From Imbricaverruca yamaguchii (Eukaryota > Arthropoda > Thecostraca > Neoverrucidae), in NCBI GenBank assembly GCA_034440575.1, contig JAOTOL010001615.1:211501-275500 (forward strand): a DNA stretch of 64,000 nt, written 5' to 3'. Positions within the stretch are counted from its first letter, which is position 1, and every line of letters begins with the position of its first letter. Below the pieces are notes generated by a model. It did no database searches. It saw only the letters and a list, made by a program, of their open reading frames with translations, and was not told the origin of the DNA. Shown in pieces: positions 1 to 9,583 of the stretch. Made by a program: the position numbers and the translations under genes.

Positions 1-57
1 GTTGTGCGATTCCTACCGGTGGCATTCATATTTTTTAAAGTGCTTAACTTCCAACGT

Positions 58-460
58 CCATAATTTACCAATTGAAAGTTAACCCCAGAAAAATTGGAAG
101 CTAGCTTTAAAAAATGAAGTTATTTTCCAAAGCAGACCGGATAGGAGTCGTTCGTATTTTCAGCAGTTCATAATTTCCAACTTGGAAATAAAGTTCCAAA
201 ACTTGTAAGTTAACTTCGCAATTTGAGGTCAACCTCCAAAAGTCGGAAGGTTAGGCAAGGTTAGGTTAGGTTAGGTTAGGTCAGGTTAGATGAGGTTCAG
301 TTAGGTTAAGCTAGATTCATATCTGGGATACTTTGGGACGTGTTTTGCAATCTTTAGAAGTAAGCTTCAAATTTGGAAGCGAGCTTCAAAGTCTTCGAAA
401 TTAACTTAGAATTTTAAAGCTAACTTCAAATTTGGAAGCTATCTTCGAAATTGGAAATGA
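58..460. repeat. degenerate ~20-bp AT-rich motif array
   Basis: The words aacttcaaatttggaagc, gttaacttc and close variants recur irregularly, in both orientations, between about 60 and 450. The same words resume at 790-862, on the far side of the palindrome at 520-748. The simplest reading is an old, decayed tandem repeat later interrupted by that palindromic element. No open frame of note is present and I see no known family. Confidence 0.55.
240..316 (+). repeat. interstitial TTAGG-type telomere-like repeat
   Basis: About five near-perfect tandem copies of the pentamer TTAGG run from 253 to 281, followed by degenerate copies (gtcagg, gatgagg, ttcagttagg) to about 310. TTAGG is the ancestral telomeric repeat of arthropods. 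The run is short, decayed at one side, and followed by ordinary sequence, so it is interstitial rather than a chromosome end. It may reflect telomere-repeat capture at a repaired break, or chance simple repeat. Confidence 0.6.
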
Positions 461-519
461 TGCACTTGTTTAATACAACGAAGAATGGCTCTTAAGTGCT
501 CCTGGGTTTTAGACATTGC

Positions 520-748
520 GTGAGAAGAAATATACGACCTTCAATATACCAGGAGGTGCTGAGTTTACATAAAAAATAACGTTAGGGATATACTATATTA
601 CTCAACGTTTCGGCCAGGGGCCATCGTCAGGAGTGACGATGGGACGATGGCCCCTGGCCGAAACGTAATTTAGCATAATCCCTAACGTTATTTTTTATGT
701 AAACTCAGCACCTCCTGGCATATTGAAGGTCGTATATTTCTCTTCACC
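520..748. mobile_element. long palindrome, Penelope-like terminal repeat pair (candidate)
   Basis: The left arm (about 520-629) and right arm (about 643-748) are near-perfect reverse complements. They share landmarks such as gagaagaaatatacgacctt, aggaggtgctgagtttacat, aaaaaataacgttaggga and ggccaggggccatcgtc. The centre is a small hairpin around 622-641. The inner part of the arms carries a hammerhead-ribozyme-like core, read best on the minus strand. Such cores sit in the terminal repeats of Penelope-like retroelements, so this could be two terminal repeats joined in inverted orientation. No reverse transcriptase is adjacent. It could equally be a foldback or MITE-type element that shares the motif. 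Confidence 0.6.
598..635 (-). ncRNA. hammerhead-ribozyme-like core
   Basis: On the minus strand the order is stem I strand ACTC (plus 631-634), core CTGACGA (624-630), a GGCC/GGCC stem II with a three-base loop, GAAA, the self-complementary ACGT, T, then GAGT (600-603), which pairs with ACTC. This is the order of a type I hammerhead with a minimal palindromic stem III that would have to work as a dimer. One extra base sits between the core and stem II. The plus-strand arm has GGGACGA where CTGACGA is needed, so only the minus strand looks competent. Motif match is by eye; activity is inference. Confidence 0.5.
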
Positions 749-789
749 CAATGATGCACTTTGGAAAATATGAACGTCTCCTACCTGGG

Positions 790-862
790 TTGTTTTCAAA
801 GTTGACTTCGAATTATTAGAAGTTAACTTCCAATTTGGAAATAATGAATGTTGGAAGCTGTA
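790..862. repeat. continuation of the ~20-bp AT-rich motif
   Basis: Words gttgacttcgaatt, agttaacttccaatttggaa and tgttggaagct match those at 58-460. Their presence on both sides of the palindrome supports insertion of the palindrome into the older repeat. Confidence 0.45.
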
Positions 863-1469
863 AACTTTGTAATGCATTATACGCCGCCTTCTACCGAGGC
901 AACGTCAATTACATCACATTCTTGACTCGGCTAATATAATAGTGTCTCCCAGGCCCGTAAATGGCAATTACTACGAGAGGTGGCTCTAACAAACATGTAT
1001 TATACATCCTCATCGTGTTGCTTCCTTTGACGTCAGCAGTGCTCGGAAGCACGGTACGCAGCTGTATACGCAGCGACACTAACTACTTTTTATTCGCGCT
1101 CTCCTGTTCGCATCCATGCACCTCGATGGATCTCGGTGCAATTTCCGAGTGGCACCAGAATATGCTGTTCGCGTGATAAAAAAAAATGCGCGTGACGCCA
1201 CAGACAATGTGCAACAGCGCCATTTCTGGATCAACCACAGTTGCCGGGCGCGACGAAAACAGCCGAACAATACCATATGCTCAGCAGCGTGGAATAATAT
1301 CCTGGAAATACCCGCAGCTAGCGCAATTAGAGGGGCTGATAACGCCGAGATGTGCACTCGCTCCACGGACAGATACGGTTCATTCGCTTCGGCGTCGACG
1401 TCGGGGAGGATTTGATGCATTTGCAGCGCACGAGTCGTCGGCGACTGGCACCTCTCGCACGGGACGACA
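863..1469. other. no recognisable feature
   Basis: Open frames here are short, overlap on both strands and show no family I recognise. The stretch from about 1100 becomes GC-rich. Confidence 0.5.
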
Positions 1470-1545
1470 GGTGCGGCACGTGACGTAAGGTGCGGCACGT
1501 GACGTAAGGTGCGGCACGTGACGACAGGTGCGGCACGTGCCGGTC
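1470..1545. repeat. 19-bp tandem repeat with CACGTG and TGACGTAA
   Basis: About four copies of gtgcggcacgtgacgtaag; the last two copies diverge to gacgacag and gccggtcg. Every copy holds the palindrome CACGTG (E-box core) and most hold TGACGT (CRE/ATF half). The repeat could simply be a minisatellite, but the clustering of two known transcription-factor words makes it a possible cis-regulatory cluster. No promoter or transcript is visible beside it. Confidence 0.6.
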
Positions 1546-2398
1546 GTGGAATCGCTGCCACTCTGATCAGACTGTCAGTGTTCATAGCTGGTATCATTTC
1601 CGGGCCAGCAGTGAAACCATTAGTGCGCCATGAAATGTGTTCGGTAAATTACACCGGTGAGTCGGTAATTCCAGCATCTGCAGAACAGGTGGGACCGCGT
1701 TTGGTCCTCAGGGGAAACTGTGTATCTGCAGTTCTCGTGCGGAACTTCATACACAGTAAGCTTTTTTTTCACGCAACACCGGCAATATTTGCCATGGCGT
1801 TCATCTCCATAGCTGATAAGCTACAGGTTTAAACATCGAGTCAACATCAGCTAGTTAGGTGACAATCAAAGTGGTAAAGGACGTAAATATTCACGACATA
1901 AGCACTCAACACAAGCACTCTTTAATTGTACATCATGCGATCCACTGAGCATAACTCACGTCAGAGAATATACATTATGTATAAGATAACATATAATAAT
2001 GAAAAACCTCACCCATGCGCTTGCGTTTGAGTGTGTTTTTCAAGTTATGTGAATTTACTTCTGCAAATTCACATAACAGGGTGGGCATGGCGCCAGGGTG
2101 AATGAGACTGTGGGCGGACTATGTGCTCACTAAAATCGTGGGGCGTCTCAGCTAGTTGCTAACAGTTTGTCGTTGGTTTGCACCTTCGTGCATGTCATAT
2201 TATAAGTTATAGGTACGTCTTTTGCCGGGACATGCGCTATGTTTCAGTGATTTTGATCATATGATGTTTCATCTTTTCGCTCCCCAAGCATACTGCCGCC
2301 TAGTGAGACTAGCATGTGCGTATGCTATTGTATAGGCTCCATCAGACCTGCGTTTGTGTCAACATATCCGACGAACGGATCTGTACTTGCGTTCTCAG
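1546..2398. other. no recognisable feature
   Basis: AT content rises after 1750. A short direct repeat of gtgaatttacttctgcaaat and its inverse gcaaattcacataac at about 2049-2078 forms a small hairpin. Nothing else stands out. Confidence 0.5.
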
Positions 2399-2588
2399 CC
2401 ACCTTCCAGCAACCTCCCCGGCCACCTCCCCATCTACCTTCCCATCCACCTCCCAACCACCTCCCCAGCTATCACCCAGCTACCTCCCAACAACCTCCCC
2501 AGCAACCTCCCCAGCCACCTCCCCAACCACCTACCCCCCGGCCACCTCCCCAGCCATCTGCCCAGTCACCTCCCATCCGCCTCCCCAT
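2399..2588 (+). repeat. CCACCTCCC minisatellite, proline-rich frames
   Basis: Variants of ccacctcccc, aacctccccag and ccacctaccc are repeated with 9-14 bp spacing. Two plus-strand frames read as proline-rich peptide through the array (about residues 30-100 of the longest). Bias and absence of a conserved flank suggest a strand-asymmetric minisatellite rather than a gene. Confidence 0.8.
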
Positions 2589-2832
2589 AACTTCAAGGCA
2601 GCAGCGGAACAGTTTGGAGACGTTGGAAGCACAACGTTACAACGACCACCGATGACTCCAGCAGGTGAGCCATTGTTCGCCGCCGCGACGTCGGCGGTCG
2701 GCGCCAGAAACGCCTCACAAATTCACTGAACCCACGCGGGTTCAAATCCCGCCTGCTGCCAGGAAGGCGGGACCAGCGCAGGCTTCGTGTCGGGCCGGGT
2801 GACGTCACGGCACCGGCCGGATCGCCGGCCGG
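2589..2832. other. GC-rich spacer with a tRNA B-box-like word
   Basis: At about 2728-2744 the word cgggttcaaatcccgcc matches a Pol III B box with its T-arm pairing, but no A box or tRNA fold lies upstream at the right distance. It may be the remnant of a tRNA-derived SINE. Confidence 0.35.
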
Positions 2833-3515
2833 GTGGGTATGCCGCCACGGTCAGGTATGCCGCCATGGCAGGGTATGCCGCCACGGTCAGGTATGCCGCC
2901 ATGGCAGGGCATGCCGCCACGGTCAGGTATGCCGCCATGGCAGGGCATGCCGCCACGGTCAGGTATGCCGCCACAGTCAGGTGTGCCGCCATGGCAGGGT
3001 ATGCCGCCACAGTCAGGTATGCCGCCATGGCAGGGTATGCCGCCACGGTCAGGTATGCTCCCACGGTCAGGTATGCCGCCATGGCAGGGTATGCCGCCAC
3101 GGTCAGGTATGCCGCCACAGTCAGGTATGCCGCCATGGCAGGGTATGCCGCCACGGTCAGGTATGCTCCCACGGTCAGGTATGCCGCCATGGCAGGATAT
3201 GCCGCCACAGTCAGGTATGCCGCCATGGCAGGGTATGCCGCCACGGTCAGGTATGCCGCCACAGTCAGGTATGCCGCCATGGCAGGGTATGCCGCCACGG
3301 TCAGGTATGCTGCCACGGTCAGGTATGCCGCCATGGCAGGGTATGCCGCCACGGTCAGGTATGCCGCCACGGCCGGGTGTACCGCCACGGTCAGGTATGC
3401 CGCCACTGTCAGGGTATGCCGCCACGGCCGGGTATGCCGCCACGGCCGGGTATGCCGCCACGGTCAGGTATGCCGCCACTGTCAGGTATGACGCCACGGC
3501 CGGGTATGCTGACAT
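2833..3515 (+). repeat. 18-bp minisatellite with 36-bp alternation
   Basis: About 37 units of ggtatgccgccacggtca or the variant ggtatgccgccatggcag, often alternating to give a 36-bp period. Because 18 is divisible by three and the unit lacks stops, long frames stay open on both strands (for example [12 protein letters not shown] hexapeptides on plus, and [12 protein letters not shown] on minus). No signal peptide, flanking domain or splice context supports coding. The last units, from about 3400, are degenerate. Confidence 0.9.
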
Positions 3516-4354
3516 GCCATCACTGCGAGGCATACGGGCTCAGCCAGAATTACGGTACGGCTACGCTACGTCGCCACGTAACGTACGTTACGCTACAGTA
3601 TGCTTATTTTTACCAACTCCGCTCCTTTTCCTTGCAATTTGCTTACCCCGGTTACCACGGATGGCAGCATGATTCTTGTCAGGCTATCCCAGTTCACTTT
3701 CTCAATATAGTACTATTGTCATAGTGTTGGCCATTTCGTCAGTTTCGTTAGTGTTGACCAATCAGCTTGCGAATTGTAATCACTACAATAATAGCAGTAA
3801 TAATTCAATAACAGCAGCAGTAAATTAACATAGTGGCGTACAGCAGCACCGGGCACACTGATGGCTATCGCATATCGACTATCACTCGATGATCTTTGTT
3901 GTTCTGAAAGAAGGTAATTTTTTCATTGGCCTGTGAGATTGTAATATATATTTATATCTATGTGAGGTATTACTAGATGCGAGTTACCTTTGAGATATTC
4001 GGCTCCTGTAGTTTCTTGTCCAATTTGTATCTGATTCATTCGTTATCATATGGGGTGCCGTCAACAGATCGCTCTGTGCGGCTGTATCCCCGGTTCGTTC
4101 TAGCGCCGACTGATTATGTGTTATAGCAAGTATCAATACCAGGTGGATTAACGGAACATAAAATCGGACACCGTTATGTCAACATCTGTCCATTGATGAC
4201 CGAAGCCATCCAGCGACTCACTGGTCGGCTCCAAACAGCCGCCGCTGCCGCCGAGTCTGTTCCGCATTGCTGCGGCTCGCCGCGCGCGCGGGAGTATGTC
4301 GCCGCCGACCGGCTGACAGGGACGGAACAGCATTGGACAGCATAGCCGCCTAAC
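3516..4354. other. no recognisable gene
   Basis: A short patch at about 3540-3600 is rich in tacg and acgt words. AT-rich sequence follows with a small aataacagcagcagtaa simple repeat near 3800. No domain is recognised. Confidence 0.5.
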
Positions 4355-4893
4355 CGCACTGTTTCTGTCGGCTGAGGGAGGTACCGCAGTGTTTCTGTCG
4401 GCTGAGGGAGGTACCGCAGTGTTTCTGTCAGCTGAGGGAGGTACCGCTCTGTTTCTGTCGGCTGAGGGAGGTACCGCACAGTTTCTGTCGGGTGAGGGAG
4501 GTACCGCAGTGTTTCTGTCGGCTGAGGGAGGTACCGCAGTGTTTCTGCCGGCTGAGGGAGGTACCGCAGTGATTCTGCCGGCTGAGAGAGGCGCCGGACT
4601 TTTCTGTCGGCTGAGAGAGGTACCGCACTGTTTCTGTCGGCTGAAGGAGGTACCGCAGTGTTTCTGTTGGCTGAGGGAGGTACCGCAGTGTTTCTGCCGG
4701 CTGAGGGAGGTACCGCAGTGATTCTGCCGGCTGAGAGAGTCGCCGGACTTTTCTGTCGGCTGAGAGAGGTACCGCACTGTTTCTGTCGGCTGAAGGAGGT
4801 ACCGCAGTGTTTCTGTTGGCTGAGGGAGGTACCGCACTGTTTCTGTCGGCTGAGAGAGGCGCCGGACTTCCTGTCGGCTGAAAGAGGCACGCC
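4355..4893. repeat. 30-bp minisatellite
   Basis: About 18 units, each containing gtttctgtcggctgaggga followed by ggtaccgcagt (a KpnI-like GGTACC word in most units). A sub-block with variant units (cgccggacttttctgtcgg) recurs at about 4590 and 4740, showing duplication of several units together. The 30-bp length preserves frame, so SADRNTAVPP-like and SLSRQKHCGT-like repeats are open on the minus strand; I read these as artefacts. Confidence 0.9.
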
Positions 4894-5109
4894 TCGCTCC
4901 ACGGATCGTGTCATTTGCCCAGCAGCCGGTGATGCCGTACCGGTGATGTTCACCGAGCCGGACGTCGGCACCAGGACAGTCACAGACCAGGGGTCGGCGC
5001 TGCCACCGACGCCCCACACGGCCCCTGGATATTTGTCCCGGAGCTGGCAGGGCGACCTTCAAATGCCTGAGGATCATCATCAGTACCGCGGGCCCACATC
5101 TCGCCTCAC

Positions 5110-5262
5110 CAAGTGGTCCAGAGACCTTGCTGCAGCTAGGCCCATCAGTGGAGCCATGCTGCAGCTAGACACAATTCACAGTGGGACAGCACCGCAGCTA
5201 AGCCCCAACAGTGAAGCCATCCTGTAGCTGGGCGCCAATAGTAGAGCATTACTACATCTATA
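5110..5262. repeat. degenerate ~38-bp repeat
   Basis: Words gctgcagctaggccc, gctgcagctagacac, ccgcagctaagcccc and ctgtagctgggcgcc recur at 38-40 bp spacing, each followed by a variant of atcagtggagccat. About four copies, diverging toward the right end. Confidence 0.5.
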
Positions 5263-5739
5263 TGCCAATAATATGGGACCATCAATCAGCTAAATATCAT
5301 CAGTAGTTCCCATGAGTGGGATATACTAACGCACTGCGAATGCGATGCTATTTTTCCTAAGTATAGCGTCCTATCCAAAATTATTTGACTTAAGCCACTT
5401 CACTCTCGGCTCTGCAAAACTTCTAAACGTTAAAAAAAACGGTCTACGCAAAACATACTTCGGCCTATAGAGGCAGAACATTTTATCCATTTTGGGTGCT
5501 CCTCTATATGGAATAATCACATGGAACTCTTTCGGACTGTTGTCTACAGGTGATCACATGGCATAAACTCTTTAGAAAAAATGATCCTCGTACTTCAATA
5601 CGACACGATCACCTATAAAATCAAATACAAAATTAGCAAGTTTCTCGGTTCGCCTGTACAATCCGACGATACAAATATTGTAGAAGTTCACAGGCGCAAC
5701 GGCCGGGGTTTCGCTAACCACGTGTCCTACTCTGTAACA
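5263..5739. other. no recognisable feature
   Basis: AT-rich sequence, no domain recognised. The right part may already belong to the LINE remnant that is recognisable from about 5740. Confidence 0.4.
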
Positions 5740-5746
5740 GCAGACC

Positions 5747-6196
5747 ATGGCAAGCAACGCAGTGCAGGGAACAAACATAATTCGCCCCACTTTAGTGCAC
5801 ATTCCTTGGAGCCGTACTGCACGTCATACCTTTCCCTACATTCGCGTCAGCTTAACAACTGCCACATTCTCAGGATTCTTCTACCGATCAGGAACCCTGC
5901 CACATTCTCAGCAACTGGAGCTTGACAAGGTGATTTGTGAGGAAATCAGTAGAAACTTTAAGAGGAAGTGCCTTATTCTCGGTGACTTTAATCTAAAAGG
6001 TTATGAAAATGCTGGTGTTGGCTCCCCATCATGCAAAATGTTCAGGAAATGCCTTGAAGAGGACCTGTTCTTACACCAGTTTGTATCGGAACCTACCAGG
6101 CATGGTTCATTCTTGGACCTTGTATTCTCGGATTTAAGTGACTTGGTTCAAGACTTGACTGTAGGCGAAGCTCTGGGAAAAAGGACCATAACATAG
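5747..6196 (+). pseudogene. non-LTR retrotransposon endonuclease domain, broken
   Basis: The translated frame carries the C-terminal half of an apurinic-endonuclease-like domain of a non-LTR retrotransposon (CR1/L2/Jockey-type). The diagnostic strand CLILGDFNLKGYENAG lies at about residues 77-92, followed by a FVSEPTR segment and then SFLDLVFSD (about 125-133), the usual order GDFN, V-x-E-x-TR, LDLVF. The N-terminal catalytic half is missing or too diverged to see. The frame ends at a stop after a run resembling the domain's last strand, and continuation is in another frame. This is a dead insertion, not a host gene. Confidence 0.75.
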
Positions 6197-6254
6197 TTAG
6201 ATTCAAGGCACATGTAGGGAAACTATCAAGTTAAGCATAATTTGTAAAGGTAAT

Positions 6255-6518
6255 TTCAACAAAGCAGACTTTATCGGCATGAGAGCGGCTTTAAGTGCCA
6301 TCAGATGGGAAGAAGAATTCTCCAATTTAAATGCCTGTGAAATGTGGGAAAAGGTTCAAATTTTACTTAAAGGAAACTCAATTAGCCATCCCCCAAAATG
6401 CAAAGACGCAAAGAAGGGAGGAGAGCCAGCATGGCTTACACCAGACGTGATAAAAGCAATTAGGACTAACAAACCTGCATTTAGAGTTTTTAAAGAGCCT
6501 CAAATGTCATTAATCTAA
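6255..6518 (+). pseudogene. LINE linker region between endonuclease and RT
   Basis: A second frame, shifted relative to the endonuclease, reads FNKADFIGMRAALS, then WEEEFSNLNACEMWEKVQ and a later EPAWLTPDVIKAIRTN. This pattern (N-x-ADF, W, MW, then P-x-W-x-T-x-x-V-x-x-AI) is typical of the linker that follows the endonuclease in CR1-like ORF2 proteins and usually precedes the reverse transcriptase. It stops at about 6518, before any RT motif, so the element is truncated or scrambled here. Confidence 0.65.
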
Positions 6519-7288
6519 AGGCGTATCGAAAAGCTAGAGACACTGTGAAGCAAAAACCAGGCGCAAAGCGTGTAATGTGCAGTAAAGTTCGATAGTTTTG
6601 CTGAGTAAAGTTTATAACACAATTGGTCCATTGAGAAAGGGCATTGGGTGAGGATAGTGAGATGGTTGAGGAGCTGGCAAGAGTTCAAATCCTGTCTTCC
6701 CAGGACATTCTGAACGCTTTACAAAATAAAGAATGTTCATGTTTAATCGTTACCTGTGCGAACACAACAGCAAACATCTGCGCGCTTGCAATTCTGCCCG
6801 CAGTATTTATCAGGCTATTGGGATGCCCAGGACATGCAGTTTCTTATACCTCAAACCAAACGTCAAGGATCAGCTGAGATCGAATTGTCGACCTCGTTTT
6901 GGACACTTCCGAAATCGTGGCAGAAAACATCAGTATCTAGTATGGAAAGCTCAACATTAGTAGAAAACACAGTTCAATACGCTACCACGACCATCATTGG
7001 CTATTTTGTGCCAATAAGAGAAGGAAATTGCTGGTAACTGCCGATTCAAATGAAGAGCAGGCTGACAAACTTTACTTTATGACTTCACAGATGAAGTACC
7101 TAAACTGAAATCTGCATGCGTTTTGTAACATAAGGTTAGCGAAAGATACCCCATGAGCTATTCCAAGCGGCGGTGTACGATCTTTTCGTGGTGGTAAAAG
7201 TTATTGGGGGGGGGGGTCTGCATAGGTGAGGGATGAACTTCAACCTCGTTGCCACCATCTACACCCCCTGCACTTTTTCACGCAAGGC
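6519..7288. other. probable decayed LINE tail and unassigned sequence
   Basis: The first part (to about 6560) continues the linker composition with stops. I cannot find RT motifs such as the FADD box after it. A run of ten G lies at about 7206-7215. Confidence 0.35.
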
Positions 7289-7294
7289 TCTGAT

Positions 7295-7295
7295 A

Positions 7296-7330
<35 letters not shown>
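7295..7330. repeat. (TA)n microsatellite
   Basis: About 17 uninterrupted TA dinucleotides. Confidence 0.95.
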
Positions 7331-7331
<1 letters not shown>

Positions 7332-7529
7332 TGCATTGATTTTGCATGGTTATACAGGTATGGCAGGCATACACTACAATAGTCCACATTTCTAGATGCC
7401 TTTTTAGCCAGCGAATTTTTGACTTTTCAGCTTTGAATTGTTCAATAAGCTTAACGTATATCACTTAGTAACAGATCCAAAAGACTGCAAAACATCTACA
7501 TTGCATCGGCTTGATGTGTCACCCGAACT

Positions 7530-7735
7530 TGATATATATATCAAGCTGAGAAGTGTCATCGGTTTGATATATCAAGCTGAGAGTGGCCATCGGTTGATAT
7601 AGCAAGCTGAGAGTGGTGTGATATATCAAGCTGAGAGGGCCATGAGTCTGATATGCCAAAATGAGAGGGACCATCGGTCTGATATGTTAAGCTGAGAGGG
7701 GGCAACGGTCTGATTTATCAAGCCGAGAAGGACCA
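7530..7735. repeat. ~31-bp degenerate repeat
   Basis: Six or seven copies built around tctgatatatcaagctgaga followed by a ggaccatcgg word; individual copies vary by several bases and in length. Confidence 0.75.
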
Positions 7736-9112
7736 TGACACAAACCAACTAAGCCAAACTAAATACCTTGCCCTCGTTTGGCTTGCATGCATGATGCCCA
7801 TCCACAGTTAAGTTGAACAGCGATATGATCAAAGACCACATTTCATAATACAATGCGCCACGCGATCGCCTGCTATTTCCAGATCCATGCAAATGTGCAC
7901 CACCGCGCTCCAAGTACCGCTGGCAGCCCTTGTTTCATCTTGTGATGGCCTCCAGAAACGCTACTCACACCACGCCTATCAGCCACATCGTCCCTACGAT
8001 GGGGCTCAGATTCCGACCAAGGCCGTCGCGATTCACTCTGGGTAATTATGACGTCACTGGGTCGCCGGCCGGGCATTCCTCAGTCGCCGCCGTCGGACGC
8101 CGCCGAGATGCATATCGACTGGTGCGGTCTCCTTATCGGCGTCGACTGGGCGCTAATTGACTTGGGACCGTTTTACGAGGCGGCTTATTTAATAGGGCAC
8201 CGCCGTTTGGAGTCGGCGCGGGGAATACGAGTGCCAGTTAGGAGTGCGACGAACGACCTGGTTAGCTGGACGAACTGTGATGGAGGCGGTCTTCAAGAGC
8301 ACCGTGTGGGACGCAAGGTTGATGAAGCTCTCGAACAAAGGAGCTGAACATTTCACGGGTATTGGGTATGAAGTGGCTCGTTGTCAGCTCGCCTTCATTC
8401 CGTCACGAACTTTGCTAGTCTGCGAAATAATTACCGGCTCAATGATTGTTACAGTGGGTGCACAACATTAACCGATGCTTATTCTTAGCTCAAGCAGGGA
8501 CCTCAAGCTGCAGATGCGAGGAAAACACTTCCTCGGAAAATCAGCTGCATCGACAGCTTCAGCTGACGGCTCGTTAATTAGCTTGGCAACGCAATACAGT
8601 GAACCGAATATGGAAAGGTACATCCGGGAGTGTGAAAGTCAGTGACGTCATTTGATTTTAGGAAATGCACCAATTACACGGCATGTTACTAGAGCATCGG
8701 ACAGTAATTATCTGCAAATATGAACATTCACCCAGCAGACGGCTGATTCAGTATAGCGCGAGGCCTGAGCCGCTGGATGGGTGAAACGGCAGGAGGTGGG
8801 TCAGAGATCTCCCGAGCCTCAGTCAGAGACCTCCTGAGCCTCAGGCACACGATCGGGCACAACATCGCTGTTGGCGGAGTTGTCGCGGTCAGTATAGGTG
8901 GCGCGTCCCGGCTCGCAGCGCCACCATGCGACCCCGCGCAGGAATATCCGTCGTAAAAGCATTCTTTCGAACAAATATTGTGGGTGCTTCCGAAAGAAGT
9001 GCTGTGATGCACGTTCACAAAATCGAAATTTGAAAAGCAGAGATTGATTCTCTGTGAAGAAAACATGGCTTCAGAAGTTGCAACGTGAGTTATTAGGGTT
9101 GCAATGAAGTGC
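7736..9112. other. no recognisable gene
   Basis: GC-rich between about 7960 and 8300. Two 22-bp copies of a gtcagaga/ctcctgagcctca word lie side by side at about 8800-8845. No domain or RNA gene recognised. Confidence 0.5.
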
Positions 9113-9356
9113 GTGTCGGGTCGGGTCAGGTCGGATCGGCTCGTGTCAGATTGTGTCGGGTCGGGTCGGGTCGGGTCGGGTCGGGTCGGGTCGGGTCGGG
9201 TCGGGTCGGATCGGGTCGTGTCGGGTGGGGTCGGGTTGAGTCGGGTCGGGTGGTCGGGTCGGGTCGGGTCGGGTCCGGTCCGAGAGTCGGGTCGGGTTGG
9301 GACGGATCGGATCGGCTCGGCTCGTGTCAGATTGGGTCGGGTCAGGTCGGGTCTCA
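9113..9356. repeat. GGGTC pentamer array
   Basis: Tandem GGGTC with interspersed GGATC and GTGTC variants for about 240 bp. All frames read through as arginine, glycine, serine and valine (plus) or threonine, arginine, proline and aspartate (minus), with no stop. The array is simple sequence. Confidence 0.9.
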
Positions 9357-9483
9357 TAATATTTAGAATAGGTATGCTCTGGTTTGGAAAGCGTAACCAG
9401 CTTGCATTGCGCGTCTCTTTCTTCCATAAACTATCTGCAGCTTTTGGACAGATTGGTTCAAATAGCCTTTCTCCACATACACC

Positions 9484-9551
9484 CGTGCACACCTACACAC
9501 AAAACACAAACACACACGCACATCCACACGCGCATGTGCGTGTGCGTATCG

Positions 9552-9577
<26 letters not shown>
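9484..9577. repeat. CA-rich and (TA)n simple sequence
   Basis: An imperfect CA/CG-rich tract (9489-9545) is followed by about 13 TA dinucleotides (9549-9576). Confidence 0.85.

Positions 9578-9583
<6 letters not shown>

Noticed and set aside
2728..2744. tRNA gene suggested by a perfect B box and T-arm
   Set aside because: No A box, acceptor stem or anticodon arm upstream.
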